From positions 744,001 to 808,000 of the forward strand of contig VTFK01000152.1 of the NCBI GenBank assembly GCA_009617715.1: 64,000 nucleotides of DNA. The letters are read 5' to 3'. Position 1 is the stretch's first letter, and each line of letters starts with the position of its first letter. Positions 11,821 through 23,684 of the stretch are shown one piece after another. The notes beneath the pieces were generated by a model. That model did not search any database. It was given only the letters and a program-made list of their open reading frames with translations, and was not told the origin of the DNA. The translations under genes and the position numbers were made by a program. Source of the DNA: Plectrocnemia conspersa (taxonomy: Eukaryota > Arthropoda > Insecta > Trichoptera > Polycentropodidae).

Positions 11821-14087
11821 GAGTGTACTTGCGAATGCACTTATTTAAGCTGCTGCTCAGAAATATACACAATACAAAGGTTCTTGAAGATATTCGTTAT
11901 TAAGCGCCACTTAATTACTAATCAAGTATTATTTGAAGTACTATTAGCCAACTCTAGCTTACAATCTTTTAAACCATATGTCGGATAGAATTTATTTGCT
12001 TTTATCTAGGTACAATATATTGCAAATTTTATAGATAGTTTTTCCCAGGCAATTTTTCAAAATAAAAAATCACTCTCATTAATAAGGGCTACTAGATTTT
12101 TTGACACACTTATTTCTCATAATATATTCAACGTTTTAATATATTGTAGGTGTATGAGAGACTTGCCACAAAGCACAGTAATGCTGGTTTATTGAATTTG
12201 CCAGTCTGATAGAGAGAGATAAAATAAATTAGATTAGTCTACCCTGTTAAAGAGTAACGTTAAGTCGGCTAATGCAACTGTGTAAGTTGATTCTTGTCCT
12301 GGTTTCGCAATGGAAAGCGTGAATGAAATATAATAAAATCTTTTTATAAATAATCAGAAAACTTTTTACAAAAAATCTTATATCTACAATGTTTTTACAA
12401 CAGTAAATTAAAGTAAGCTTTGAATCTATAAATTGCATGAATAACAACAGCGTTACCTTTATTCTGTTAATTATTATTTCTATTTTAGGTTGCAAACTTT
12501 TCAAAATACTCTCCTGCATGTAAACATATATATCGTATGCTCACCCTACGGGCAAAGTTTTGCCATATTTGGTGCATAAATCGGTCCACCGAAGAAACTA
12601 GCACTCACCTGGGAGATATTATCGGTATCACGTATGTATGAAAGGAATCTATGAAATATGATCATATACCTATGGGTGTATTTTACTTATTGATCTTCCG
12701 CATTGACTACAAATGAAGTTTTTGTTAACAATTGAGCTTCCCATATCGGATAAACGGCTCAGACATAAATCAAAGCGAGCGGAGAAGTGGACCAAAAAAA
12801 CTACTATACATCAACGATAATGTCCATTTTAGCGAATCGATCACGAAGAAGCTTTTAATGCGGTTTTTTATACGTGTGTAGAATGTTAGCTTTATAATAT
12901 ATTACATTGGCATCGATCATGATATTGTGACATATTCATTATTCGCATCGTAAGAGATAAACTGATGTTTGTAGGATAGAGAGGGTAGAATGGAATACTT
13001 AACTTTGATGTGTTATAAAAATTTAGTTTTTCGTAAAGAGCACTTCTAATTTATGTTTCTCATCAATTAGTATCATAAGTTAAAAATGTTTATTTGAAAT
13101 AAAGAATCTAAAGATATCCCTTCACTTCTTAAATAAATTTCTCTAATATAATTGACAGTTACTAGCTTCTAAAAATATGTGCATGTTTTTGAATACTCGT
13201 CAAAAATAGAGCAATAAAACGGTTTGTTTCTAAAAGCGGGTAATTCGAATTTAACTGCCTCGTATAATAAACGAACCATCAACCAGCAGCAGTTAATAGG
13301 CAATGTCGTATATTACGACGTAACGATTACAAGGTGACCGTTAAACCTAGAGTTTACCTTCAGTCAGCAAATCCTAGGTACGGGGTAGTTAAGCACCCCT
13401 CAGGATACATATTTCAGAGCGTCTAATCGGAAAACTAGCAAACAATTTTCCCTACTAACATAAAATGCTCCTCAACGGTAGCCGGCTACCGAATCCTGTT
13501 TCCCACTCATGCGAAAAGTTCTGCTCTCATCCCCGTGGGATACTTCTGCGAGTCAGTCGGTAATGGCAAGAAAATCTAGTAATAGCGAAGGGACTGACCG
13601 ATTTACACATTCGGTAATTAATCTTAATGGAATAAAGCCAGATCCTTTGTATCCTTTGTGTTAATGTTATACAGCTCCATTGCTAGTCGATGAACATCTG
13701 CTGTGATTTAATTTACAATTGGGGTTTCAGTATCTATTCTAAATCTTGAGATTCGAGTTTGATTAATAAACGAAAGAATGGAATTAAAAAATATTTTATG
13801 CATCATCCCGATGGGGTAATTAGCAAATATAATTGCTGAATAAAGATTGAATTAGAATTATTATTATTATGTTATAATGGATGTAAGTGGTTTTCTGAGA
13901 ATTTCAATTAATTTTACGTTTGCGTTGTTTATATTATCCATTAAAAGTTTAAAATTTAATGCTGGTTGCCCTGATTGGTTTATAAAAGTTTGTTTATTAA
14001 TGGAAATACAAATATACATATTTCTATAAATTAAATGAATACAAATGTTAAATAATGACGTGTTTTAAAAGTCAGTGTATGGTATTT
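11821..14087. other. AT-rich DNA without recognised genes
   Basis: No gene is recognised. The interval 13260-13640 is more GC-rich and holds a perfect 16-bp palindrome, CGGTAGCCGGCTACCG, at 13476-13491. It could be another conserved noncoding stretch. Confidence 0.3.
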
Positions 14088-14088
14088 A

Positions 14089-14163
<75 letters not shown>

Positions 14164-14247
14164 GTTCCATACGAGCATTGAATATATATATATAAATATA
14201 TATATCTATATAAAATATATATATATATTTCATATATATATATATAG
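14088..14247. repeat. (TA)n microsatellite tracts
   Basis: Nearly uninterrupted TA dinucleotide runs occur at 14088-14159 and, broken by short insertions, at 14182-14247. Open frames across them are artefacts of the repeat. Confidence 0.95.
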
Positions 14248-14572
14248 AAAAAAATTTACGAACACGATCGTCGGTTCTGAAAATTCTTTTCGTAAAGTGT
14301 ACGAAAGATTTCACACCTGCCTATTGGTATGGGAGGCCGGCAGCTCCCACTGCAAGACATGAAGGCCGAAAGGCCGGAGAAATAGACAGATTCAAAACGT
14401 CAACCGCATGAACGGACTGTAAACTTGACTGTAGCGTTGACTGTAAACACGAGCACGAGTAACGGCTAAAGTTCTAGTACACATGCGCGACTAATTCAAT
14501 TCCCGATAAGCAATTCATGGCGCACGCGTATCGACTGCGTAAGACTAGCTCTATTGAATAGAGAGTTTGCTG

Positions 14573-14746
14573 TTTTTGAATGAGTCTCTCTATATTTCGC
14601 CAGAGATTGTCCCAACATCTTCAAGAGTTTTCACATGTTTTTCGAATACACGCGATGTAAAAACAAAGTGTACTCTAAAAAATTGTGAAAACTCCTGAAG
14701 ATGCTGGGACAATCTCCGGCGAAATATAGAGAGACTAATTCAAAAA
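14573..14746. repeat. Fold-back palindrome 1
   Basis: The arms at 14573-14634 and 14684-14746 are inverted copies of each other over about 62 bases, sharing CTCTCTATATTTCGCC and its complement. The loop is 49 bases. A transcript of either strand would form a long hairpin. The right arm with its flank (14660-14822) is repeated at 15015-15179. No coding capacity is present. Confidence 0.85.
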
Positions 14747-15179
14747 ATCAACGCGAGTAAAACACGTAAATAATTTTTTTTTTAATATATTATCCCGTAA
14801 AAAATATTAACTATTTAATAATATTAATAGTTACGTGCTGTAAATCGTTTTTTAAGGATCGAACATTTGTAACAATACGAAAAACGATCGATAATTTTTT
14901 TTTTTCAGTATGCTCCTATCCGTGGAGCAGTGAGGGCAATAATATTCAAACTAACGTGTTTTTAACATTAAAACCAATAATAATAGTGCGAATAAAAAAT
15001 CCTTCCCTGCGCGATATAAAAACAAAGTGTACTCTAAAAAAATGTGAAAATTCCTGAAGATGCTGGGACAATCTCCGGCGAAATATAGAGAGACTCATTC
15101 AAAAAAACAACGCGAGTAAAACACGTAAATAATTTTTTTTTTTAATATATTATTGCGTAAAAAATATAAACAATTTAAT
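14660..15179 (+). repeat. Direct repeat of ~160 bp
   Basis: The segments 14660-14822 and 15015-15179 are close direct copies, sharing ACAAAGTGTACTCTAAAAAA, ATGCTGGGACAATCTCCGGC and AACGCGAGTAAAACACGTAA. The second copy ends in a (TA)n tract. About 190 bases with a small hairpin (TGCTCC/GGAGCA near 14910) lie between them. The second copy lacks the left arm of the palindrome. Confidence 0.85.
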
Positions 15180-15192
15180 ATATATATATATT

Positions 15193-15263
<71 letters not shown>
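15179..15263. repeat. (TA)n microsatellite tract
   Basis: This is a run of TA dinucleotides that separates the ~160-bp direct repeat from fold-back palindrome 2. Confidence 0.95.
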
Positions 15264-15266
<3 letters not shown>

Positions 15267-15294
15267 GTTGAATGCGTTTTCGCGGAGAAATATT

Positions 15295-15604
<310 letters not shown>

Positions 15605-15627
15605 TGGATTTTTCGCGAGTGTAATTA

Positions 15628-15805
15628 TTTTGAAATCTCGGTATTCATCGCGATTTTTGCTTAATTATATTCTAAATATATTTCCAGCCATGATCACGAA
15701 TTATTCGCAACAGTTGCGAATAATTCGTGATCATGGCCGGAAAATCACGGCCGAAATATAGAATATAATTAAGCAAAAATCGCGATGAATACCGAGATAT
15801 CAAAA
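15628..15805. repeat. Fold-back palindrome 3 between (TA)n tracts
   Basis: The arms at 15628-15711 and 15713-15805 meet at TTCGCAACAGTTGCGAA with essentially no loop. They pair nearly perfectly apart from a deletion of about a dozen bases in the left arm opposite 15735-15755. TA repeats flank both sides (to 15603 and from 15808). It has no coding capacity and would extrude as a cruciform or fold as a long hairpin RNA. Confidence 0.88.
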
Positions 15806-15829
15806 AAATATATATATATATATACATAT

Positions 15830-17000
15830 ATATTAAAAATAATATACACATGATTCAAAAATATTATAAAAAAATTAATTAGTCATTGGAACATTTCTTT
15901 TGCTGTATTCTATTTTTCGTTGTTTTAAATAAGTAAAAAATAATAGCACGATTTTGAAGTGCTTCGTTAAGAAAAAAAATATTTTTAAACTTAAAAATAG
16001 CTGTTTATAGACATTGGCATGTTCATTTGAAAGCTTTCAACCTTGAGCAAAGGTGAGACTGCGAAAAGACGCCTCGTTGGAAAATTTGCAAGAAATTTCC
16101 CTGCATTCATGTTTGCCTTACGGAATGTCTGCGCTAATGCTAATTTGAAACGCCCGGAAAGCTTTGCCTTTGATTAATGACCCAGCACCCCTATTCTTCA
16201 CCCCTAGCCTCCAAGCAAAGGTCACTTGCCGGCTGGAACTGAAATTTTCTATGTATGATTATGAGCAAAGTTTTGTAAGTACAAAAATAGACCCGGTGAT
16301 TAATTACCATCAATCTTAACTATTCAATAATCCCTAGAGCGGAACTTGCCCCAGGCCAAAGTTTGTTGTGGATATTTGGTTGTTTACCGGCGCCCAGTTA
16401 AGAAGTTACCTCCGCCGTGTGTTTGATAAACCTCAAAGTGTTGTTAGTCAAACAACGGTCGAGATACAAATGATCGTTGTTCTAGTTCCAGTGGCGTTCG
16501 ATTTGAACCTGCTTCAGTTTAATACTAAAATGAAAGTATGACATAGAAGACTTTGAAATATTAAATTAATTTCAGCATCCAAATACACTAATAATAAGGC
16601 TTTTGATTTGTAATCTTTATTCAAGTATAAATGCAATTCAAACTTTAGATTAATTACGGTTTAAACTACTTGCTAAAATATTTCGGTCAGACTATGCACT
16701 TGTAAAGAGTTACCTAGCATTAAGGCCAATGCTGTATATCTCGGTTATACAAAATTTCCGGATTACCTTTTTTAGCTTAAGCAACATCTCAAATTACATT
16801 TTAGCTCTCCCGATATTTTTTTATTTACCAAAATTTAACACCAATACTATTAAAAAGTACAAAATATGAGGAACGCATTAGACACGACTGCCTGGCAGCG
16901 ATCGGAGGTTAAAATATTTATATAAAAAAAGGTAATTGTATGTTAGTATTTAAAATTACATGCCACCCTAGTTTAATCTCAGATGCAAAAAAAGAAGAAA
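15830..17000. other. Unassigned DNA with a higher-GC interval
   Basis: No exon or RNA gene is recognised. The interval 16020-16460 is clearly less AT-rich than its surroundings and contains several ATTA or TAAT cores. It is a candidate conserved noncoding stretch. Confidence 0.25.
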
Positions 17001-17071
17001 TGCATCGGCCGGGAATCGAACCCGGGCCGCCCGCGTGGCAGGCGAGCATTCTACCACTGAACCACCGATGC
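17001..17071 (-). tRNA. tRNA-Gly (anticodon GCC)
   Basis: The minus strand folds as a standard 71-nt tRNA including the discriminator base. The acceptor stem is GCATCGG paired with CCGATGC. The A-box region is TGGTTCAGTGGTAGAAT and the B box is GGTTCGATTCC. The anticodon loop reads CTGCCAC, giving anticodon GCC, which decodes GGC and GGT. There is no intron and no encoded CCA. It appears intact and functional. Confidence 0.95.
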
Positions 17072-18635
17072 TACATGTCTGTTACTAAAATTTTCCATTA
17101 ATCAATATAACATTTTAAATATTTATTATTGTATTTTAAAATACTATTTTTCATCTTCCTGAACAATTAAGAGACATTTGAATGTTTAAAAATAATATTA
17201 ATTTAAACTATATTATCAAAGTTACTAAAAGGGAGGGTTAAAAGTTAACCGTTTGCTTCTAAGCTGAGGATATGGTTAGCGTTAACATCGATCCTACTCT
17301 AAAATTCTAGTAAAGTTTTGCCACGAATATCCTACCAAAGTTTTCATCTTTAAAAATATTATTCAGATATATTCTATTTCATCGCTTAAGAAAATGTCTT
17401 TTATGCGAACTTTTAATGATATTTATCTGCTAACAAGAAATTCGGCATATGATATTTTAAATCAATAAAATTCCTTTTCGCCAATTAAATACCAAACAAT
17501 CAATGTATCGTATATACTGTTGTAATAATCAACATTCCAGTTTTGTTGATATTTGTTTATTTAAAAACAGTCATACGGTTCAGTGTATAAGTTTATCACA
17601 AAGTATCAATCTCCATCGTAGCAATTGTGTCAACACGTCTGCGGACGAAAATATATTATAATAGCTCGTTATGCAACATCACAATATGATTACCACACTA
17701 TATAGAATATACATGCCTTCCCTGCTATTTCTTGTCGAAACTTTTCTATAATCAAAATTAATGATGTTGGAATATGTGTAAAAAGGAACAACTTTGCTTC
17801 AGATGCTCGAGGTGACGAAACGGCTGCAACGGCGCGATAACGTCATTAGGTTTCATAGGAAAAAACTAGGAATTTCAAAGTAATAATGCCACAATTAATT
17901 AATATATAAATATGCATTTTTCCCCATAGATTTATTAAAATTAAATAAAAAACTGAATATTTTTTATTTTATGTTCTTTGATAGATTATGAATTAATACA
18001 CTAATTTACCATAATGATCATATTTAGATTTTATTCTCTCTTTATTGTCTAAAAATTATAGTAGACAATCTGACAACTGACAATTTAAATCATTGTTTAT
18101 GTCTTCAGCATAATTTAATTTTTATGAATATTTTAATAATTCGAAAATATTTTTGATGCAAAAACTCGTGTAAATGTAAAAATAAATAACGCAGATTTAC
18201 AGCGCTTTTTTACAATTGTTTTATATAGAGTTTATTTATAAAGAATATGAGATTTTAGAATCAATAAAATTGTGCATTAGTGATAGAATTTTTTTACACT
18301 AACAAATAATTATTTGTTTTTATTTAATAATAATCATATAGGTGTAAAAATATAAATATTTTTAATAAAACTAAAAGCTATTTTTATTATATGAAAGTTG
18401 ACAGGCGTGAGCCCAAAGCGTTACAACGGGAAAATCTGTATCAACTGAGTAAGTCAATCAAACATAATGAATACCAACAAGTAAGTATTAACTACCAGAC
18501 TGAAAGTTTGCGAATCGGTGACATCTATATTATTAATAATAAATTATTATATGCTATACAATTTATAATCAATAGATGTCACTGCCGCTGGGGTCGGTTT
18601 TTTTAATAATAGAGCATTTTTATAAATAAAAATTC
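17072..18635. other. AT-rich DNA without recognised genes
   Basis: The tRNA-Gly gene has its upstream region here. Nothing else is recognised. Short open frames near 18400-18600 have no recognisable content. Confidence 0.35.
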
Positions 18636-18714
18636 GAGTGCCGCTGCCGGAGCTCGAACCCGCAACCTCAGAGTTACTAGTCTGAGACGTTATGGACTAC
18701 GCTATTCTGTCCTT
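18636..18714 (-). repeat. tRNA-like sequence, likely SINE head or tRNA pseudogene
   Basis: The minus strand has tRNA promoter-like boxes, TAGCGTAGTCC as the A box and GGTTCGAGCTCC as a B box with one extra base. It also has an anticodon-like hairpin TCAGA-CTAGTAA-TCTGA whose loop would read AGT (Thr). The acceptor ends GGACAGA and GGCAGCGGC do not pair, so it is not a working tRNA. A TTAA-bounded piggyBac-like sequence abuts its 5' side. Confidence 0.5.
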
Positions 18715-19260
18715 AACCCCTTCAACGTTATGCTTCACTGTTGAAAGTGTGATCCGCAGTGACACGAACTTTTTCGATATATACACACCAAAAAATTATT
18801 TTTTTGTGTGATATATTTTAAGACATGGAGCTGCGCAAAGGGGTGATCTGCTGCAGTCTTCACACCAGTATTTAGATTATTAAACATATCCGTCGTTTCC
18901 ATTGAGTTTTGCTAAAATTTTCAAAATGCGGATATATCCGTCATACCCACTTTGCAAGTACTTTTGTCATGACGGATATATACGACATATAAATATAATA
19001 TAAATAAATATGTAAGTAACTGTAATGTACATACATAAATATATCAAAGTAATAAAAAATCAAAACAATAAATTCCGTGCGATTAAAAATATGTTGAAAA
19101 TTACAGTAGTGAAAAATTAACTAAATACTATTTACAAGGATAGAGCGAAATATTTGTTCTTTTGTCATTGCATTGTTAGGTGTTTTTTACAGGTAGTGGT
19201 CCCAACATCTAGAGCGGGTACAGGGTATACCGAAAAATGTTTTTGTCCGGTAAAGGTTAA
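18713..19260. mobile_element. PiggyBac-like non-autonomous element (candidate)
   Basis: TTAA occurs at both borders (18713-18716 and 19257-19260). It is followed inward by CCCCTTCAACG on the left and, reading inward from the right, by CCTTTACCGG, which loosely match piggyBac-type ends. Inside, the arms GATATATCCGTCAT and ATGACGGATATATAC (18940-18992) form a hairpin. There is no transposase. The terminal match is weak, so the call rests mainly on the TTAA pair. Confidence 0.4.
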
Positions 19261-19389
19261 TGAACAGTTTTACAGTGTTATTAAGTTGCTACAATGCTGC
19301 GCAGCTTACATGAAATAAAATTGAACACAAAAGAAAACGTGTCTTAAAAACTTCTCAAAAGTGTCTAATATTGCAATACAGTGCTCTCA

Positions 19390-20076
19390 TCGGTAAATTA
19401 ATTCCTCGCAGTGGTCCATTGTTATTTATTAAAATTATGACCAGACATGGCAAAAATATAAAATATATTACAATTTTAAAATACATACAAATATATACAT
19501 ATATACCTATAGTCGTATACATAAATACAAATACATATACGCACACATATAAGTAAAAACACGAAAACAAGATAAAAGAACAGACACAAATCACCTCAAC
19601 AGGTGTGTTCACACTAATTGAACCAAAACCCTATATGTGCACGTGAAAATGTCAATATCTCCATGCACAGTATTGAGCAGACGTATGGCTTTTGCCAGAG
19701 AAGAGTAGGCAAGTGCTCCACTTATAGACTTTACAGGTATGAACAGTGGACGCGATCGAGAACTATAACCGCCTACCAGAACCCACATTTGGAGCTGCTC
19801 GAGCATCGAAGGGTTGTCCACGATGCCTTTGAGCAATTTCTAGAAGTGTTTAATTATATAAAATGAGTATCCCAGCGCTCCCAAAATAAAATCACTGGGA
19901 AACAAGAACGGATAATAACCGTATTCCTTCAAGTATAAATATCGAATGAGTTTACGCTGTAGTTTTTCCAGCTTCAATTCTTTACATTGACTCATTACGC
20001 CTGGAATCCAAATGATGGAGCTAGTTTCTAGTATGCTGCGGACAAAAGCATCATAAAGAGTGAGCAAAAGTAAGTG
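19390..20076 (-). mobile_element. Truncated Jockey-type LINE, 3' end
   Basis: Read on the minus strand, two overlapping frames reconstruct the C-terminal part of a reverse-transcriptase ORF. The first (20067-19840) contains YDAFVRSILETSSIIW and YGYYPFLFPSDFILGALGY. The second (19836-19609) contains KGIVDNPSMLEQLQMWV and AKAIRLLNT. The same landmarks occur in one copy at 56800-57240. One frameshift separates the two parts near 19840, and the copy is 5'-truncated, as is usual for target-primed insertion. A 3' UTR follows to roughly 19390. Confidence 0.8.
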
Positions 20077-20099
20077 TAGTAAGACAATATTTGGGTTAC

Positions 20100-20409
20100 A
20101 CCTCTATAATTTACCTCGCAAATGAAGACACGTATATAATATATACAATTGCTACGATTATCATTAAATCTTTTTTATATATTTTAAATTATTTCATAAA
20201 ATTTTGAAATAGCAAGTAATTTTCCTGTCATTAGTTAAACTTAATTTTTCAAAAGCAAAACAATGATTGACGCGGAAAGTCTTTATTTTCATTGTAATTT
20301 ATCTCTTATCTTTAACCCGATCAATTTCCTATCGATACATGCGCCGTTTAATCTCATATTATTGCTCCTTCTGCCCTATACGCAACACATAACAAATTGT
20401 GTGCATGTT
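20100..20409. other. AT-rich spacer
   Basis: Nothing is recognised between the truncated LINE and the GC-rich island that follows. Confidence 0.3.
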
Positions 20410-20890
20410 TTTTTCGAATTGGCCATTAAATCGCTCTACAGGGCCGTATCTACGGGCACGGCCGTCGCACACGCGCGCCAAACTAAACGACCGGGAGTCC
20501 AATTTTAAATTATGGCCCGACCTAGCGATCGTGATAAGTGTAACCCATTGAAGTTTATCCCGTTGAGAAAGACAACGGTCGCGGGTAATGGGCGACCTTT
20601 TAGAGAGGGCTCGTTAAGATTAAATGGATTCGAAAAAATCACCCCTCCGCGCGCCGGCCCTGGTCGTTCGGTTGTTTACGGTGCTTCGTTTTTAAATCGC
20701 GGCGTTTTATTAGCTCCGCCGCTTTTAATTTCCCACACCATCGCCTCACCTATCTATCTTGGCGGCGGTGGGCGAATTTATTTATTTTGGAAATTTTATA
20801 CGCCAATTCGCAGTGTGCAAACAAATCGCAACGGGTGACGTTGATCGAGAGAGCCGTCGCACAGTGGGCCTAATCCCACAAACTTGCGAG
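20410..20890. other. GC-rich island, possible conserved noncoding element
   Basis: About 480 bases of distinctly higher GC, rich in CpG, sit in AT-rich DNA. A 108-codon open frame at 20512-20838 exists, but its content is unrecognised and arginine, proline and glycine-rich, as expected by chance at this composition. AATTTTAAATTATGG and other AT cores are embedded in it. A regulatory role is inference. Confidence 0.3.
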
Positions 20891-20904
20891 TTACATACTG
20901 ATTT

Positions 20905-22390
20905 TTTTTTTTAATTTATTTAAATTAAAATAAAACTATCGTAACCTAACAGGTTATCCTAATGCGTCACGGTGGTCAAAAACAATATATATATTATTAT
21001 TTCAAAACACAAAAAAATATAATAAAAATAATACATAAAAAAAAACATAAAAGAATAAGATTAAATGATAGAACCGGACCACCTCCTCGTAGATGACATA
21101 AAACGATGTGCAATGCCAGCGTATTAAGTCGGATAGCGACAACCATAAGAGATTCGACAAGTGTCCTAGCACTAACGGGTATCAAAAGAGGACGCGATAA
21201 TGATAGGAATCTAAAACTGGTACCGCCGTATTTATGTTATTAATAAATTATATGTAAAGCAAAGAGCCTAGGTCGGACCCTAGAGGAACCCCCCGAAGGG
21301 CTGAAATATTATTTCAACAATCGACCGGCATGGGTTACAAATAAGGTTCTCAATTATTCGTAGTTTCCGACTATTTAAATATTAAATAAACATATTCGTA
21401 TTTTTTGTCTCGGTTTTTAACGATATTAATTTATTTAATCAATTAGTGCTAAAAAGCAATTAATTACTTTTAAAATATTATTCAATTAAAAAATAATTAT
21501 TAAACTTTTCGAATTAAATAAAATATGCTTTGCATAATGCTGTGAAACTTACTGATCAGTGAGGGCGTCAAAATGAAATTGATTATATTTTTTTTTATTA
21601 CTAATTCAACAAAATTGATGAAACATTTTAAAATAAATAATTTTATCGAATTTATTGTATATACAATAGTAAATAATATTTGCAACGAATTTATATACAA
21701 TAGCAAATAATTTTTGGAAAAATTTCACAAGGCCCCCTGAAAATTGACCTTTTTTAAATTTAATTAAACAAAAAATGTAGTGAACATTTTTTGATATATA
21801 TTAATGTTTGTAAACCACCGAAACAAAAATCAGCTGTGATTGAATTAATTCAGCTAAGTTGATGAAATATTTAAAATACAAAATTTTAAATATAATTTAT
21901 TGTATATAAAATAGCTTATAATGTTTGAAAGATTTTGATATAAATAAGGATTGTTAAACGATTATAAATGGTGGGCCTCTCCAACATTTTGTTTCGTTCA
22001 ACGAATTCTGCGAATTTCTGCCATAGTAGATACGGCCGATAAACATTATATTCACAAATGTTTCTCGATGACGTAAAAACATTTTTTTTATTGAGAAGAA
22101 GCGTCTAACTGGCTCGCATTTTGAAACAAAATAAATACGCATAAATGACCATCGATTTTGGAGCGGCTCTAGTCACAAATTCTTTCATTCTATGATTTTT
22201 TAAATAGTATAAATGAATATTCGATCAGTTATATAAATATTCATACAGACAAAAATCGGGCAAATTATTCAAATCATTTAATATTCGAATGGAAACATTG
22301 ACAAACTTTGCTAAAGGCTATCTCAAAATCTATATATACGACGTCTACTTGAACCAAATCGAGAGATTTTGTCACCGTTTTTTGTGAAAG
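20905..22390 (-). mobile_element. Jockey-type LINE remnant split by repeat R3
   Basis: The minus-strand order is as follows. A reverse-transcriptase segment lies at 22385-22295 (QVDVVYIDFEIAFSKVCQ). A second segment lies at about 21385-21240 (VTHAGRL, then FSPSGGSSR). A C-terminal segment lies at about 21200-21060 (SARTLVESLMVVAIRLNTLA). A 3' UTR reaches 20905 and includes the complement of CGTAACCTAACAGGTTAT. The copy at 55860-57432 shows these in one ORF. About 500 coding bases are missing between the second and third segments. About 900 bases, mostly R3, separate the first two. Confidence 0.8.
21520..22250 (-). repeat. Dispersed repeat R3, most complete copy
   Basis: The minus strand of 22250-22085 matches 40670-40860. 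The minus strand of 22080-21715 matches 49262-49635, sharing AATTCGCAGAATTCGTTGAA-like sequence and TCACAAGGC/GCCTTGTGA. A further internal near-duplication occurs at 21600-21690 and 21845-21925. There is no coding capacity. It lies inside a LINE copy and so arrived later. Confidence 0.65.
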
Positions 22391-22982
22391 ACCAAAGGTT
22401 AGTAACAGTGAAACGGGCGGGATGAAGCCCATGCTATTAGTCCAACTAATTCATTATTTGACAATGACTTTTAAACTACATATACAGGCGAAGAAGACTG
22501 AGAAAAAGGAACACAACAAGGATGTTAAAATAATAAGTAATATAAAGATTGTATTTATTCTTAATTTTATTCATTTATTTAAATTTGATTTATCAAAAAT
22601 TTATAAGGCAAAAACTATCAAACAGTGAGCTCCGGAGTTCTAAAATTGTATATTAATCGAAGAACTTTCCATTATAAAATGTAAGGTGATAAAAAATCAC
22701 AACCGAATCATTAAAATGTGTTATTAAAATTAAAAATGCATCTGATAAGAGATTATTTGTACATTTTGCAAAAAAAAATGCCTTTTTTGAATAATGTAAT
22801 AATTGGTATCCTCTCAATATTTAAGAAAACGAAATTTTGTTTGTTTAACAATTAGATGATATGCACGCAGAAACTATATAATATCTGTTCTGAATATGGA
22901 CGTCATGCATCTGCTCTTGTGTTTTGCGGCGTTTTGTAATATGAGGCAAAGGTGCAACAAGTGCAAAAGGTCTTTAGTCAGT
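22391..22982. other. AT-rich DNA without recognised genes
   Basis: This stretch follows the LINE remnant. No RNA gene or exon is recognised. Confidence 0.3.
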
Positions 22983-23245
22983 TTAATGTGAAGAGCCATC
23001 AATGCTCTGGACATTGGTAGGTTTGTATACAAAATGTTTTGACATTGGTTGTTTTTCCAGTAGTTGTGATATTTTTGCTTTGTTGGTTTTAATATTTTTT
23101 ATCTTAACGGAAATCGTAGATAAAAGAAATTTTAAAAATGGGGGAGATTGACATTTTTTCATATGTACAAGGTCTTCAATTGATATTTGCCTTTCAAACA
23201 TACCTTGTGAGAGTATTATCAGATCGTAGCATGGCGTTATTCTTA
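22983..23245 (-). CDS. Unrecognised open frame beside 5S cluster
   Basis: A minus-strand frame is open for about 87 codons up to a stop at 22983-22985. Representative segments are QISIEDLVHMKKCQSPPF and QLLEKQPMSKHFVYK. It is more varied in composition than the random AT-rich frames nearby. The frame stays open upstream only by running through the 5S gene, so the true start or splice acceptor is unknown. It may be an exon, a transposon fragment or chance. Confidence 0.2.
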
Positions 23246-23270
23246 GATTAAAAATAATAAAAATAGTGAG

Positions 23271-23388
23271 GCCAACGACACCCGGTGTTCCCAAGCGGTC
23301 ACCCATCCAAGTACTAACCAGGCCCAATGCTGCTTAACTGCGGTGATCGGACGAGAACCGGTGCTTTCAGCATGGTATGGTCGTTGGC
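23271..23388 (-). rRNA. 5S rRNA, cluster I copy 1
   Basis: The full-length 118-nt gene on the minus strand begins GCCAACGACCATACC and ends GGTGTCGTTGGC, so the ends pair as helix I. The Pol III internal control region is present (GTTAAGCAGCATTGGGCCTG, and GTACTTGGATGGGTGACC). The transcript would continue into a T5 run within about 15 nt, a Pol III terminator. This copy has CCGCAGTTAAG where most others have CCGAAGTTAAG, a variant shared with copy 2. Confidence 0.96.
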
Positions 23389-23461
23389 AAGTTAGATGCT
23401 TTTCAGCTCGATCGCAATACAAAATATTTGATTAATACAAATTGAATAAAAAATAGTAGGA

Positions 23462-23579
23462 GCCAACGACACCCAGCGTTCCCAAGCGGTCACCCATCCA
23501 AGTACTAAGCAGGCCCAATGCTGCTTAACTGCGGTGATCGAACGAGAACCGGTGCTTTCAGCATGGTATGGCCGTTGAC
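23462..23579 (-). rRNA. 5S rRNA, cluster I copy 2 (variant ends)
   Basis: A full-length 118-nt copy with several changes: the 5' end is GTCAACGGCC instead of GCCAACGACC, the 3' part has ACGCTGGGTGTCG, and the loop-E region has CCTGCTTAGT. The 5' change costs a pair with the GTTGGC 3' end, although G-U pairing may compensate. It lies 73 bases from copy 1 and 105 bases from a divergent tRNA-Gln. It may be a diverged or silent copy. Confidence 0.93.
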
Positions 23580-23684
23580 GAATGAGCTGCTTTTCACCTC
23601 GATTGCAACAGTTTATTTTGTAAGAAAACAATATATTTGCACCTAGCAAAAATTCACGCCAAGAGAAAGCAAAACTATCATATC

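Noticed and set aside
20512..20838. 108-codon open frame in the GC-rich island
   Set aside because: No recognisable domain, no splice context, and composition as expected from a GC-rich noncoding stretch.
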